64,000 nucleotides of DNA from Kitasatospora sp. NBC_01250 (GCF_036226465.1 NZ_CP108476.1:5704001-5768000); one strand, 5' to 3'; counted from the first letter of the stretch, positions 39,966 through 49,755 are shown. Numbers and translations are program-made. Notes: generated from the sequence alone by a model not told the origin.

Positions 39966-40729
39966 GCGCCAGCGCGATGGTCGAGGTCCGGGGCGTCCAC
40001 AAGAGCTTCGGCACGCTGGAGGTGCTGCGCGGGGTGGACCTGAGCGTGCCGGCCGGCTCGGTCACGGTGATCCTGGGGCCGTCCGGCTCCGGCAAGTCCA
40101 CGCTGCTGCGCAGCATCAACCACCTGGAGAAGCTGGACCGCGGGGTGGTCTCGATCGACGGCGAGCTGATCGGCTACCGGCGGGTGGGGGACCGGCTGCA
40201 CGAGCTGCGCGAGCGCGAGGTGCTGCGCCAGCGCACCCGGATCGGCTACGTGTTCCAGAACTTCAACCTGTTCCCGCACCTGACGGTGCTGGAGAACATC
40301 ACCGAGGCGCCGATCAGCGCGCTCGGCCGGCCCAGGGCGCAGGCCCGGGAGGCGGCGCTGGAACTGCTGGGCCGGGTGGGCCTCGAGGACAAGGCGAAGG
40401 CCTACCCGCGCCAGCTCTCCGGCGGGCAGCAGCAGCGGGTGGCGATCGCGCGGGCGCTGGCCCTGACGCCCAAGGTGCTGCTCTTCGACGAGCCCACCTC
40501 GGCGCTCGACCCGGAGCTGGTGGGCGAGGTGCTGGAGGTGATCAAGGGCCTGGCCGGCTCCGGCACCACGATGATCGTGGTCACCCACGAGATCGGCTTC
40601 GCCCGCGAGGTGGCGGACACCGTGGTCTTCATGGACGGCGGGGTGGTGGTCGAACAGGGCCCCGCCGCCGCGGTGCTGGACCACCCGCAGCACGAACGCA
40701 CCCGCGCCTTCCTCGCCAAGGTTCTCTGA
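39962..40729 (+). CDS. Polar amino-acid ABC transporter ATP-binding protein, 255 aa
   Basis: GlnQ-type ATPase: Walker [15 protein letters not shown]-loop [18 protein letters not shown], signature [16 protein letters not shown], Walker [21 protein letters not shown], and switch His [16 protein letters not shown] at 39962. It is the only ATPase in the 32.7-41.7 kb locus and so must serve both the permease beside it and, probably, the one at 34713-35738. Confidence 0.95.
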   Translation: MSASAMVEVRGVHKSFGTLEVLRGVDLSVPAGSVTVILGPSGSGKSTLLRSINHLEKLDRGVVSIDGELIGYRRVGDRLHELREREVLRQRTRIGYVFQNFNLFPHLTVLENITEAPISALGRPRAQAREAALELLGRVGLEDKAKAYPRQLSGGQQQRVAIARALALTPKVLLFDEPTSALDPELVGEVLEVIKGLAGSGTTMIVVTHEIGFAREVADTVVFMDGGVVVEQGPAAAVLDHPQHERTRAFLAKVL

Positions 40730-40742
40730 GAGGAGCCGACCC

Positions 40743-41711
40743 ATGACCCGCACCCGCCTGCCCCGCCTGCTGCTCGCGCTCACCGCCGCCCTGGCTCTGG
40801 CCGGCTGCGCCAGCGCCACCGCCGATCCCGGCCCGGCCGCCGCCGCCGGCACGGGCACAGGCATCAACCTGACGCCCCAGCAGAACCGGATCAGCACCCC
40901 GAAGGTGGATTCGATCGCCGCGCTGGTCCCCGCGGACGTGCGCGCCCACGGCACCCTGGAGGTGGTCGACTCCCTCGGTACCGTCCCGCCGCTGGACTTC
41001 TACGCCACCGACGACAAGACCGTGATCGGCGCCGAACCCGACCTCGCCACCCTGGTGGCCGACGTCCTCGGCCTCAAGGTGCAGTTCCACCCCGAGAGCT
41101 GGGAGAACGTCTTCGTCGGCCTGGACAGCGGCAAGTACGACGTCGGCTTCACCAACATCACGGTGACCGAGACCCGCAAGGAGAAGTACGACTTCGCCAC
41201 CTACCGGCTGGACAACCTGGCCTTCGAGGCCAAGAAGGGCGCCGACTGGAAGGTCACCGGTCCCAGGGACGTGGCCGGCCGCACCATCGGCGTCTCCTCC
41301 GGCACCAACCAGGAGAAGCTGCTGCTGGACTGGAGCGCCCAGGACGTGGCGGCCGGCCTCAAGCCGGTGAAGATCGCCTACTACCAGAACTCCTCGGACT
41401 ACTACCTGGCGCTCGGCTCGGGCCGGATCGACGCCTGGGTCGGGCCCAACCCGACCAGCGCCTTCCACGCCGCGCAGACCGGGCAGACCCAGGTGATCGG
41501 CACCTACTCGGGTGCCGGGGCGAGTCTGCAGGGCAAGATCGCGGCCACCGTCAAGAAGGGCAACCCGCTGATCACCGCGGTCCAGGCGGCGCTCGACGAG
41601 GTGATCAGGAACGGGACGTACGGGCAGGTGCTGCAGCGCTGGGGGCTGTCGAACGAGGCGGTGCCGAGCTCCGAGCTCAACCCGCCGGGCCTGCCGAAGT
41701 CCGACGGCTAG
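40743..41711 (+). CDS. Second ABC transporter substrate-binding lipoprotein, 322 aa
   Basis: Signal MTRTRLPRLLLALTAALALA then lipobox Cys (LAGC). SBP_bac_3 domain: ALVPADVRAHGTLEVVDSLG, IGAEPDLATLVADVLGLKVQ, GKYDVGFTNITVTETRKEKY, RIDAWVGPNPTSAF. Clearly a paralogue of the protein at 38067 but divergent, so it may widen or shift substrate range. Last gene of the operon, 13 bases after the ATPase, ATG with GAGAGGAG upstream. Confidence 0.92.
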   Translation: MTRTRLPRLLLALTAALALAGCASATADPGPAAAAGTGTGINLTPQQNRISTPKVDSIAALVPADVRAHGTLEVVDSLGTVPPLDFYATDDKTVIGAEPDLATLVADVLGLKVQFHPESWENVFVGLDSGKYDVGFTNITVTETRKEKYDFATYRLDNLAFEAKKGADWKVTGPRDVAGRTIGVSSGTNQEKLLLDWSAQDVAAGLKPVKIAYYQNSSDYYLALGSGRIDAWVGPNPTSAFHAAQTGQTQVIGTYSGAGASLQGKIAATVKKGNPLITAVQAALDEVIRNGTYGQVLQRWGLSNEAVPSSELNPPGLPKSDG

Positions 41712-41810
41712 TCAGCGCGGTACGGACCGGCGGCCGGGCGGGGAAGGCAGGCGATGGCCGGGCGGGGAAAGCCAGTTCCGCCGACCTCCCCGCCCGATAG
41801 GCTGATCCGC

Positions 41811-43028
41811 ATGTCAGATCTCCAGGCCCCGCCGGTGGACGACCGCTATCAGATGGTGCGCCGACTGGGTCAGTCGGTCACCGGGGACCGCTGGGAGGCG
41901 GTCGACCGGTCCGACGGTCACCGGGTCGTCCTCCACCTGGTGCCGCCGCACTCCCCGGCCCCGCCGCCCGCGGTGGACCGCTTCCTGGACGAGGCCGAGC
42001 GGGCCGGCCGGCTGGGCCACCCGCACCTGGTGGCGGTGGAGAACCGCGCCCCGCGCGCGCTGGCCCTGGAGCTGCTCAGCGGCCACACCCTGGACGCCGT
42101 GATCGCGGCCGGCCCCGCCGACCTTGGGCACGTGCTGGTCTGGGCCCAGCAGATCTGCGAGGCGCTGAAGGCCGCGCACGCCGCGGGGGTGGTGCACTGG
42201 GGGGTCAAGCCGGGGCGCATCTTCCTCCTCACGCCCCAGCCGGTCGCCGGTGGCGCCCCCCTGGGCGCGATCAAGCTGCTCGGCTTCGGCACCGCCCACC
42301 TGGCGCCCGCCACCGAGACCGGCAACGCCCCGTACCTGGCGCCCGAGCAGTGGCGCCAGGCGCCCGCCGACGGCCGCTGCGACCTCTACGCGCTGGGCTG
42401 CGTGCTCTTCGAGCTGTGCACCGGGCGCCCGCCCTACCTCGGCGGGTCCGCGCAGGAGTTGATGCACCGGCACCTGAACGACCCCGTCCCGTGGCCCGGT
42501 CAGGTCCGCCCCGACCTGCCGCCGGGCCTGGACCAGGTGGTGCAGGCGCTGCTCGCCAAGGAGCCGGCCGCCCGCCCGGCGGACGCCGCCGACGCCGGGG
42601 CCCGGCTCGCCGCGGTGGCGGCCGGCTACCGGGGCCCGGTCCAGCCCGACCCGCGGGACCAGCTGCAGGCCCAGGTCGACCAGGCCTGGGCCTTCGGCGA
42701 GGCCGGGCAACCGGGCGAGGCCGTCGGCCGGCTGACCGCACTGGTGACGCACGCGGCCCGGCTGCTCGGCGCCGCCGATCCGCTGACCCTGCAGATCTGC
42801 TACGACCTTGCCATCTGGCGGGGGATGGCTGACGATATCGCTGGAGCGGCAGGACTGTTGGGCGAGTTGCTGCCGCTGATGACCGCCACCTTGGGACCGG
42901 GGGACGAGGACGTGGCGAAGGCGACACAGGACCTGTGGTCCTTCTCTCGTGATCTGGAGCGCAAGCGCAATCGTGGCCACTCCCGCCCCGGGGAGCTGGC
43001 GATGCTGCTCGGCCTCCCCGTCTACTGA
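41811..43028 (+). CDS. Serine/threonine pseudokinase with C-terminal helical domain, 405 aa
   Basis: Protein-kinase fold by length and by retained landmarks (YLAPEQWRQ near 175, DLYALGCVLFELCTGRPPYL), but three catalytic elements are lost. The VAIK lysine position reads VVLH (about 39-42), HRD reads HWG (about 129-131), and DFG reads GFG (about 158-160); the glycine loop is also degenerate. Phosphotransfer is therefore unlikely. The last 110 residues resemble the helical tail of the neighbouring active kinase. ATG at 41811. It ends 19 bases before that kinase, so they are probably cotranscribed and may interact. No membrane segment. Confidence 0.85.
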   Translation: MSDLQAPPVDDRYQMVRRLGQSVTGDRWEAVDRSDGHRVVLHLVPPHSPAPPPAVDRFLDEAERAGRLGHPHLVAVENRAPRALALELLSGHTLDAVIAAGPADLGHVLVWAQQICEALKAAHAAGVVHWGVKPGRIFLLTPQPVAGGAPLGAIKLLGFGTAHLAPATETGNAPYLAPEQWRQAPADGRCDLYALGCVLFELCTGRPPYLGGSAQELMHRHLNDPVPWPGQVRPDLPPGLDQVVQALLAKEPAARPADAADAGARLAAVAAGYRGPVQPDPRDQLQAQVDQAWAFGEAGQPGEAVGRLTALVTHAARLLGAADPLTLQICYDLAIWRGMADDIAGAAGLLGELLPLMTATLGPGDEDVAKATQDLWSFSRDLERKRNRGHSRPGELAMLLGLPVY

Positions 43029-43047
43029 ACCTGGTGCTGGGGGAGAG

Positions 43048-44229
43048 ATGAGAGCCGGCGAGCTGCTGGGAGACCGCTACCGCCTGGTCGGCGAACTGGG
43101 CCGTGGCGGGTTCGGGGTGGTCTGGGAGGCCTACGACCAGCGGCTCGGCCGCCAGGTGGCGGTCAAGACGCTGCTCCACCAGCACGGTTCGCCGAGCACC
43201 GGGACCGACCTGGCCAGGTTCGCCCGGGAGATGAAGGTGCTGGCCCGGGTGGTCCACCCGAGCGTGGTGCTGATCTTCGACCAGGGCGAGGCGGCCGAGC
43301 CCGGCCGCAGCTACAGCTATCTGGTGATGGAGCTGCTCAACGGCCTGACCCTCAAGCAGGTGCTCGCCGATCAGCGCCCGGCGCTCCCGCGCGCGCTGCT
43401 CTGGGCCCGCCAGTTGTGCGACGCGCTCGCCGCCGCGCACGCCGCCGAGGTGATCCACCGTGACGTCAAGCCGGAGAACATCATGTTCACCGGGCCCGAC
43501 CAGCAGCTGCTCAAGGTGCTGGACTTCGGCATCGCCCAGATCGGTGACAACCAGGAAGCGATCACCACCGAGGGTGCGGTGATCGGCAGCGCGCCCTACC
43601 TCGCCCCCGAGCGCTGGCGCGGCGAGCCGGGCACGGTGCGCAGCGACCTCTACTCGGTCGGCTGCGTGCTCTTCGAACTCTTCACCGGCGCCCGCCCGTT
43701 CACCGCCACCAGCACCTACGGCCTGATGGCCCAGCACCTGGACGAACCCCCTGCCCGCCCGCCGGCGCTGCCCGTCGAGCTCGCCGACCTGCTGCTCGAA
43801 CTGCTCGCCAAGGAGCCCGCCGACCGGCCCGCCGACGCCGTCGCCGTGGGCCGCCGCCTGGAGCGGGCCGCCGACACCATCCGCGACCTGCGCAGACGGG
43901 CCGACGCCGCGTTCCTGGCGGCCGGCGAGGGCAAGGCCGCCGAGGCGCTCGACGAGCTCCGGCCGCTGATCGAGCAGTTCGCGCTGGCCTTCGGGCCGGG
44001 CGACGGCCGCACCGTGCGCACCTGCCACGACTTCGCGGTGCTGCTGACCCGGGTCGGCGCCTTCGACCAGGCGTACTGCCTGCTGGACGAGCTGCTCCCG
44101 CACGCCACCGCGGCCCTCGGCGAGGGGCATCCGGACGTCGAGGACATCCAGCGCCGGCTCGCCCGCACCCCCGCCCCCGAACGCCCCTGCCCGGCGGGCA
44201 TGCTCGCGGCGCTGCTCGGGTCGGTCTGA
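43048..44229 (+). CDS. Soluble serine/threonine protein kinase, 393 aa
   Basis: Intact Hanks-type kinase: G-loop GELGRGGFGVVWEA, ATP-anchoring Lys in VAVK (about 40), catalytic loop HRDVKPENI (137-145), metal site DFG (159-161), and APERW. No transmembrane or PASTA part, so cytoplasmic. C-terminal about 290-393 is helical with short repeats (RRADAAFLAAGEGKAAEALD), TPR-like. ATG at 43048 with GGGGGAG just upstream. It pairs with the pseudokinase upstream, which shares the same C-terminal architecture. Targets unknown. Confidence 0.93.
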   Translation: MRAGELLGDRYRLVGELGRGGFGVVWEAYDQRLGRQVAVKTLLHQHGSPSTGTDLARFAREMKVLARVVHPSVVLIFDQGEAAEPGRSYSYLVMELLNGLTLKQVLADQRPALPRALLWARQLCDALAAAHAAEVIHRDVKPENIMFTGPDQQLLKVLDFGIAQIGDNQEAITTEGAVIGSAPYLAPERWRGEPGTVRSDLYSVGCVLFELFTGARPFTATSTYGLMAQHLDEPPARPPALPVELADLLLELLAKEPADRPADAVAVGRRLERAADTIRDLRRRADAAFLAAGEGKAAEALDELRPLIEQFALAFGPGDGRTVRTCHDFAVLLTRVGAFDQAYCLLDELLPHATAALGEGHPDVEDIQRRLARTPAPERPCPAGMLAALLGSV

Positions 44230-44386
44230 CGGTTCCCCGGGCCTGTCAACCGTACGGGTGGCTGATCCGGACCCCCGGGCGCTTGGAGGAATTGATAGGA
44301 ACTGGCCGAGGAGCACCCCCTGGCTGGCCGCCGCGCCCGGTTGATATACCTCGGGGACCGACGAGACCACAGGTGGTGATGGGCAG

Positions 44387-45238
44387 ATGAAGCTCCTCCG
44401 AGTTGGCCCCCCGGGCGCCGAGCGCCCGATCGTGCTGGGCCCGGACGACACCGCGTACGACCTCTCGGGGCGCACTCCCGACCTGGACGGGGCGTTCCTG
44501 TCCCGGCTGGACACCGCCGAGCTGACCGGTGCGCTGGGGCGCGGTGAGCTGCCGGTCGTCGACCTCGCGGGGCAGCGGATCGGTGCGCCGGTGGCGCGGC
44601 CGGGCAAGGTGGTCTGCGTCGGGCTGAACTACCGCGACCACGCCGCCGAGGCGGGCGCGGCGATCCCCGCGGAGCCGGTGCTCTTCCTCAAGGCGAGCAA
44701 CACCGTGGTGGGCCCGAACGACGAGGTCCTGGTCCCGCGCGGCAGCACCAAGACGGACTACGAGGTCGAGCTGGCCGTGGTGATCGGGCGCACCGCCCGC
44801 TACCTGGAGAGCGCGGAGCAGGCGGCAGCGGTGATCGCCGGCTACACCGTCTCCAACGACGTCACCGAGCGGGCCTTCCAGCTGGAGCGCGGCGGCCAGT
44901 GGGACAAGGGCAAGTGCTGCGAGACCTTCAACCCGCTGGGCCCCTACCTGGTCACCCCCGAGGAGCTGGGCGACCCGCAGGCGCTGGAGCTGCGGCTGTG
45001 GGTCAACGGCGAGCTGCGGCAGGACGGTCGGACCGCCGACATGATCTTCCCGGTGCTGGAGGTGATCCGCTACATCAGCCAGTTCATGGTGCTGGAGCCC
45101 GGTGACGTGGTCACCACCGGCACTCCGGCCGGCGTCACCATGGGCCGGCCCGGCACCGCCTTCCTGCAGCCCGGCGACGTGCTGGAGCTGGAGGTCAGCG
45201 GGCTCGGCCGGCAGCGGCAGGTGCTCGGCAAGGCCTGA
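44387..45238 (+). CDS. Fumarylacetoacetate hydrolase (FAH) family protein, 283 aa
   Basis: FAH C-terminal-type domain: GKVVCVGLNYRDHAAEAG, KTDYEVELAVVIGR with metal-binding acidic residues, YTVSNDVTERAFQ, NPLGPYLVTPEEL, TGTPAGVTMGRPGTAFLQPG. The family includes ureidoglycolate lyase-like, acylpyruvase and 2,4-diketo-acid hydrolases; specificity is not set by sequence here. ATG at 44387 after GGTGATGGG. Convergent with the TetR gene. Confidence 0.9.
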   Translation: MKLLRVGPPGAERPIVLGPDDTAYDLSGRTPDLDGAFLSRLDTAELTGALGRGELPVVDLAGQRIGAPVARPGKVVCVGLNYRDHAAEAGAAIPAEPVLFLKASNTVVGPNDEVLVPRGSTKTDYEVELAVVIGRTARYLESAEQAAAVIAGYTVSNDVTERAFQLERGGQWDKGKCCETFNPLGPYLVTPEELGDPQALELRLWVNGELRQDGRTADMIFPVLEVIRYISQFMVLEPGDVVTTGTPAGVTMGRPGTAFLQPGDVLELEVSGLGRQRQVLGKA

Positions 45239-45299
45239 GCCGCGCCCGGTCCGGGCCCGAGCCGTGTGCGGCAGGCCCTGACCGGCGGGTGCGTCCTCG

Positions 45300-46076
45300 T
45301 CAGGTGCCGACCCGCAGCGCGGCCAGCCGGGCCAGCAGCGCGGCAGCCCGTCCGTCCGGGGCCTCCAGCGCCAGCAGACCGGTCAGCACCTCGGCGCTCT
45401 GCGGGTCGTGCGCGGCGGTGGCCGCCGTCATCGCCACGAACTCGTCCACCAGCCACTCCCGCAGCTGGCGCTGCGGGATCTGCCGGCCCTCGTCCAGCCA
45501 GCTGAGCGAGGAGGCCTCCACCACCGAGATCCAGGAGCGGACCAGCAGGGTCAGCCGGGGCCCGGCCTCGGGCACGCCCATGTAGCGCAGGGTGCGGCGC
45601 AGCGCGGAGCGGCGCACCCGGTCCACGATCGCGCCGGTGCGCGCGGTCTCCACCACCGAGCCGCCGCGCAGCAGCGCGCCGTAGCCGGCCGCGTGCTCGG
45701 CGACGAACGAGAAGTAGCCGTCCAGCACCGCGCCCAGCTGCTCGGTCGGAGTGCCGCGCGGCGGCACCGTGAAGCGGCTGATCAGCTCCTCGGCGGCGCT
45801 GTTCAGCGCGGCCTCGTAGAGCTGCTGCTTGCCGCCGGCGAAGTAGCGGTAGACCAGCGGGCGGGAGGCGCCGGAGGCCTCGGCCACGTCGTCCAGGCTC
45901 ACCTCGTCCGGCGGGCGGGTGCTGAACAGCTCCAGCGCCACGGCGATCAGCTGCTCGCGGCGCTGCTGCACCGGCAGGCGGCGGTACCCGGCGCGCCGGG
46001 GCCGCTCGTCCGGGGCACCGGGCGCTGCGGCGTCCGCTCTGTCGGCTCTGTCCGCGACCGGCTCGCTGGCGTTCAT
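45300..46076 (-). CDS. TetR-family transcriptional regulator, 258 aa
   Basis: HTH domain at about 45-90: RREQLIAVALELFSTRPPDE, VSLDDVAEASGASRPLVYRY, FAGGKQQLYEAAL. C-terminal ligand domain of usual size. An N-terminal tail of about 30 residues is Ala/Asp-rich. ATG at 46076 lies just after TACGCT (46088-46093 on the minus strand), which suggests leaderless expression; no ribosome site is seen. Divergent from the DUF885 gene with 151 bases between them. Target unknown. Confidence 0.88.
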   Translation of the reverse strand: MNASEPVADRADRADAAAPGAPDERPRRAGYRRLPVQQRREQLIAVALELFSTRPPDEVSLDDVAEASGASRPLVYRYFAGGKQQLYEAALNSAAEELISRFTVPPRGTPTEQLGAVLDGYFSFVAEHAAGYGALLRGGSVVETARTGAIVDRVRRSALRRTLRYMGVPEAGPRLTLLVRSWISVVEASSLSWLDEGRQIPQRQLREWLVDEFVAMTAATAAHDPQSAEVLTGLLALEAPDGRAAALLARLAALRVGT

Positions 46077-46227
46077 GCCGGTCAGCGTAGTGGCCGGGCG
46101 GCCCGGCGGAACCCCCGCGTGCGCGACCTGCGGGTGCGCAGGCGCTCGGCCACGGCCCCGCGGATCCCGAAGGCCCGGTTCCGGAAAAGGGGCTTGCAAA
46201 GCGTCCTGGCTGCGAAAAGATGTCCGG

Positions 46228-47979
46228 ATGGCTTCCGAACCGAATCCCGCCGCCGACGGCCGTACCCCGCGCCAGATCGCGGACGCGTACGTCCAGGCCC
46301 TCGCCGACCTCGACCCGCTGACCGCGGTCTACCTCGGGCTCAACCCGCAGGACGACCGCCTGCCCGACCTGTCACCGGAGGGCCACAAGGCCGTCGCCGA
46401 TCTCGGCCGCCGCACCCTGGCCGAGCTCGACGCGGCCGAGGCGGCCGGCGCCGGCGGTGCGCTCGGCGCCGCCGATGACACAGCGGCCGAGCAGCGCTGC
46501 GCCCGGCTGCTGCGCGAGCGGCTGACCGCCGAACTGGCCGTGCACGAGGCCGGCGAGGAGCTGCGCGCGGTGCGCAACCTGGGCTCGCCGCTGCACAACG
46601 TCCGCGAGGTCTTCACCCTGCTGCCCACCGAGACCGAGGAGGACTGGGCCCGGCTCGGCCGGCGCCTGGCCCGGTTCCCGCTGGCCGTCCGGCAGTACCG
46701 CGCCACGCTGGCCGAGGGCATCGAGCAGGGCCTGCTCTCCGGTCCGCGCCAGGTCGTCACGGTGCTGGAGCAGATCGCCGAGTGGCTGGCCCCGGACGCC
46801 TCCGCCCGGCCCGAGGCCGCCGGGGCCGGCTGGTTCGGCGCCCTGGTCGAGCCCGCGCCCGAGGCGCTGCGGGCCGAGCTGACCGGGCACGCGCTGGCCG
46901 GCTCCGCCGCCCTGGCCGAGCTGCGCGACTGGCTGGCCGAGGTCTACGCCCCCGCCGCCGCCGGCACGCCCGACCCGATCGGGCGCGAGCGCTACCAGCG
47001 CTGGGTGCGGCTGTGGAACGGCGCCGACCTGGACCTGGACGAGGCCTACCGGTGGGCCTGGACCGAGTTCCACGACCTGGCCGCGCAGATGCGCGTCGAG
47101 GCCGAGAAGGTGCGCCCGGGCAGCACGCCGATGGAGGCGATGCACTGGCTGGAGAACGAGGGCCCGGCGATCGCCGGCAGCGAGGCCGCCCGGGAGTACC
47201 TGCAGGGCCTGATGGACCAGGCGATCAACGACCTGCAGGGCGTCCACTTCGACCTCGCCGAGCCGGTCACCCGGGTGGAGTCGAAGATCGCCCCGCCCGG
47301 CACCGCCAGCGCCCCCTACTACACCGCGCCCTCGCTGGACTTCAGCCGCCCCGGGCGGACCTGGCTGCCGCTGATGGGCCGTGACAGCTTCCCGGTCTGG
47401 GACCTGGTCAGCACCTGGTACCACGAGGGCGTGCCCGGCCACCACCTGCAGCTCGCGCAGTGGAACTACGTGGCCGGCAGCCTCTCCACCTACCAGGTCA
47501 GCCTCGGCGGGGTGAGCGCCAACCTGGAGGGCTGGGCGCTGTACGCCGAGCGCCTGATGGACGAGCTGGGCTACCTGACCGACCCCGGCCACCGGCTCGG
47601 CTACCTCAACGCGCAGATGCTGCGGGCGCTGCGGGTGATCGTGGACATTGGCATGCACGTGGGCCTGGAGTTCCCGGCCGACTCGCCCTACCGTCCCGGC
47701 GAGCTGATGACGCCGGAGTCGGCCCGCGAGTTCTTCGGGCAGTACTGCGGCCTGGCCCCCGCGTTCCTGGACAGCGAGCTGGTCCGCTACCTGGGCCTGC
47801 CGGGCCAAGCGATCGGCTACAAGCTCGGCGAGCGCGCCTGGCTGCGCGGCCGGGCGGCGGCGCGGGCGGCGCACGAGGCGCGCGGCGAGGAGTTCGACCT
47901 CAAGGCCTGGCACATGGCCGCGCTCTCGCAGGGCTCGCTCGGGCTCGACGACCTGGAGGCGGTGCTCGCGCAGCTCTGA
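46228..47979 (+). CDS. DUF885 family protein (putative metallohydrolase), 583 aa
   Basis: Full-length DUF885: N-terminal DGRTPRQIADAYVQALADLD and the hallmark WYHEGVPGHHLQLAQWNYVA, whose HEGxPGHH resembles a zinc-binding HExxH-like site, then EGWALYAERLMDELGYLTDP. No signal peptide, so probably cytoplasmic; family members are considered peptidase-like. ATG at 46228 is the first codon in phase with the conserved N-terminus; ribosome site weak (AAAGATG). Confidence 0.88.
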   Translation: MASEPNPAADGRTPRQIADAYVQALADLDPLTAVYLGLNPQDDRLPDLSPEGHKAVADLGRRTLAELDAAEAAGAGGALGAADDTAAEQRCARLLRERLTAELAVHEAGEELRAVRNLGSPLHNVREVFTLLPTETEEDWARLGRRLARFPLAVRQYRATLAEGIEQGLLSGPRQVVTVLEQIAEWLAPDASARPEAAGAGWFGALVEPAPEALRAELTGHALAGSAALAELRDWLAEVYAPAAAGTPDPIGRERYQRWVRLWNGADLDLDEAYRWAWTEFHDLAAQMRVEAEKVRPGSTPMEAMHWLENEGPAIAGSEAAREYLQGLMDQAINDLQGVHFDLAEPVTRVESKIAPPGTASAPYYTAPSLDFSRPGRTWLPLMGRDSFPVWDLVSTWYHEGVPGHHLQLAQWNYVAGSLSTYQVSLGGVSANLEGWALYAERLMDELGYLTDPGHRLGYLNAQMLRALRVIVDIGMHVGLEFPADSPYRPGELMTPESAREFFGQYCGLAPAFLDSELVRYLGLPGQAIGYKLGERAWLRGRAAARAAHEARGEEFDLKAWHMAALSQGSLGLDDLEAVLAQL

Positions 47980-47990
47980 ACCGCTGCGGC

Positions 47991-48020
47991 GTGGGCCCCG
48001 CTCGGGGGAGCGGGGCCCAC
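47991..48020 (+). terminator. Terminator after the DUF885 gene
   Basis: GTGGGCCCCGCTC (47991-48003) pairs perfectly with GAGCGGGGCCCAC (48008-48020) around GGGG, 12 bases after the stop. Confidence 0.88.
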
Positions 48021-48046
48021 CAGCCTGGACAAGCCTGTTAAAGCTT

Positions 48047-48069
48047 GGACAAAAGATGGCTTTTTGTCC
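48047..48069 (+). promoter_or_regulatory. Inverted repeat upstream of the DHA2 exporter gene
   Basis: GGACAAAA (48047-48054) and TTTTGTCC (48062-48069) form an 8-bp dyad in a short AT-rich island between the DUF885 terminator and the exporter start. Likely promoter/operator. Confidence 0.45.
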
Positions 48070-48175
48070 GTATTTGTCAGCACTTTCGCTTGCCCCTTCC
48101 CCCGATCGCGAGCTTGGCTGGAGAACAGTGCCGTTCGCGCACGCCGACGGCACCCCCGTCCGGAAGGCTCCTGCC

Positions 48176-49684
48176 GTGTCCGCGCAAAACGCCATGGTCG
48201 AATCGGTGCCGGACCCCCGCCGCTGGCGGGCGCTCGCAGTGATCGCCATCGCCCAGCTGATGATCGTGCTCGACATCACGATCGTGAACATCGCCCTCCC
48301 CTCCGCCCAGCGCGACCTGGGGATCTCCAACGGTGACCGGCAGTGGGTGGTGACCGCCTACACGCTGGCCTTCGGCGGACTGCTGCTGCTCGGCGGCCGG
48401 GTGGGAGACCTCTACGGCCGAAAGCGCACGTTCACGGTCGGACTGCTGGGCTTCGCCCTGGCCTCCGCCCTCGGCGGCGCCTCGGTGACCCCGGTGATGC
48501 TCTTCGCCGCCCGCGCCCTGCAGGGCGCCTTCGGTGCCCTGCTCGCCCCCTCGGCGCTCGGGCTGCTCTCCACCACGTTCACCGAGCCGAAGGAACGGTC
48601 CACCGCCTTCGGCATCTTCGGCGCGATCGCCGCCGGCGGCAGCGCGATCGGCTTCATCGTGGGCGGGGTGCTGACCGAGTACCTGAACTGGCGCTGGTGC
48701 CTGTTCGTCAACGTGCCGATCGCGCTCGTCACGGCCGTCGGCGCCGCCCGGCTGCTGCACCGCGACCACATCGCCAAGGGCAAGCGGATCCCGCTCGACC
48801 TGCCCGGCGCCCTGCTCGGCTGCGGCGGGCTGCTGGCGATCGTCTACGGCACCTCGGAGGCCGAGTCGCGCGGCTGGGGCGACTGGCTGGTGCTCTTCTG
48901 CCTGGCCCTGGGCGCGGCCCTGCTGGCGCTCTTCGTGGCTGCCGAGCGACGCTCTGACCACCCGCTGCTGCCGCTGCACATCGTCGGAGACCGCAACCGC
49001 GGCGGCGCGGCGCTCTCGGTCGGCCTGGCGGTGGTCGGACTCTTCGGCCTCTTCCTCTTCCTGACCTACTACCTCCAGGAGATCAAGAACTTCTCGCCGC
49101 TGATGACCGGCGTCGCCTTCCTGCCGATGACCGGTGCGATCATCCTCAGTTCCACCGGCTTCGCCGCCCGACTGATGACCAGAGTGCCCTCGCGCAACCT
49201 GATCGTGCCCGGCCTGCTGCTGGCCGCCGCCGGCATGGCCTGGCTGACCCAGCTCAAGGTGAGCAGCGCGTACGTCGATTCGGTGCTGCCGGCCGAGCTC
49301 CTGCTCGGGCTGGGCATGGGCCTGGTCTTCATGCCCTCGATGAACCTGGCGACCCTGGGCGTCGCCCCACGGGAGACCGGCGCGGCGGCGGCCACCATCA
49401 ACTCCGCCCAGCAGGTCGGCGGCTCGATCGGCACCGCGCTGCTCAACACCATCGCGGCCAGCGTCACCACGACCTACCTGGTGGGCCGCGACGCCGGCAG
49501 CAAACTGGTCCAGGCGACCGCCTCGGTGCACGGCTACACGGTGGCCACCACGGTGGCGCTGGGCGTGCTGATCTTCGCGGCGGTGCTCGCCTTCGTGATG
49601 GTCGACCACCGGCCCGCGCCCGGCGAGGCGACGGGGGAGAGCGCCGCGGCGGAGGCCCCCAGGGCGGCCTGGCAGGAGGACTGA
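48176..49684 (+). CDS. MFS drug exporter, DHA2 (14-helix) family, 502 aa
   Basis: DHA2 features: LDITIVNIALPSAQRDLGIS in TMS1, motif A GGRVGDLYGRKRTF, motif C-like AAGGSAIGFIVGGVLTEYLN, NWRWCLFVNVP, and fourteen hydrophobic segments. GTG at 48176 has GGAAGG eight bases upstream; an in-frame GTG at 48128 behind GGAG could add 16 residues. No regulator is immediately adjacent. Substrate unknown. Confidence 0.92.
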   Translation: MSAQNAMVESVPDPRRWRALAVIAIAQLMIVLDITIVNIALPSAQRDLGISNGDRQWVVTAYTLAFGGLLLLGGRVGDLYGRKRTFTVGLLGFALASALGGASVTPVMLFAARALQGAFGALLAPSALGLLSTTFTEPKERSTAFGIFGAIAAGGSAIGFIVGGVLTEYLNWRWCLFVNVPIALVTAVGAARLLHRDHIAKGKRIPLDLPGALLGCGGLLAIVYGTSEAESRGWGDWLVLFCLALGAALLALFVAAERRSDHPLLPLHIVGDRNRGGAALSVGLAVVGLFGLFLFLTYYLQEIKNFSPLMTGVAFLPMTGAIILSSTGFAARLMTRVPSRNLIVPGLLLAAAGMAWLTQLKVSSAYVDSVLPAELLLGLGMGLVFMPSMNLATLGVAPRETGAAAATINSAQQVGGSIGTALLNTIAASVTTTYLVGRDAGSKLVQATASVHGYTVATTVALGVLIFAAVLAFVMVDHRPAPGEATGESAAAEAPRAAWQED

Positions 49685-49755
49685 CCGGGAACGCTGCCCG
49701 GGGTCCCTGTCGGCCCCTTTTGACCTGGCCTTTAACGGCAGACACTCTTCTCGCG

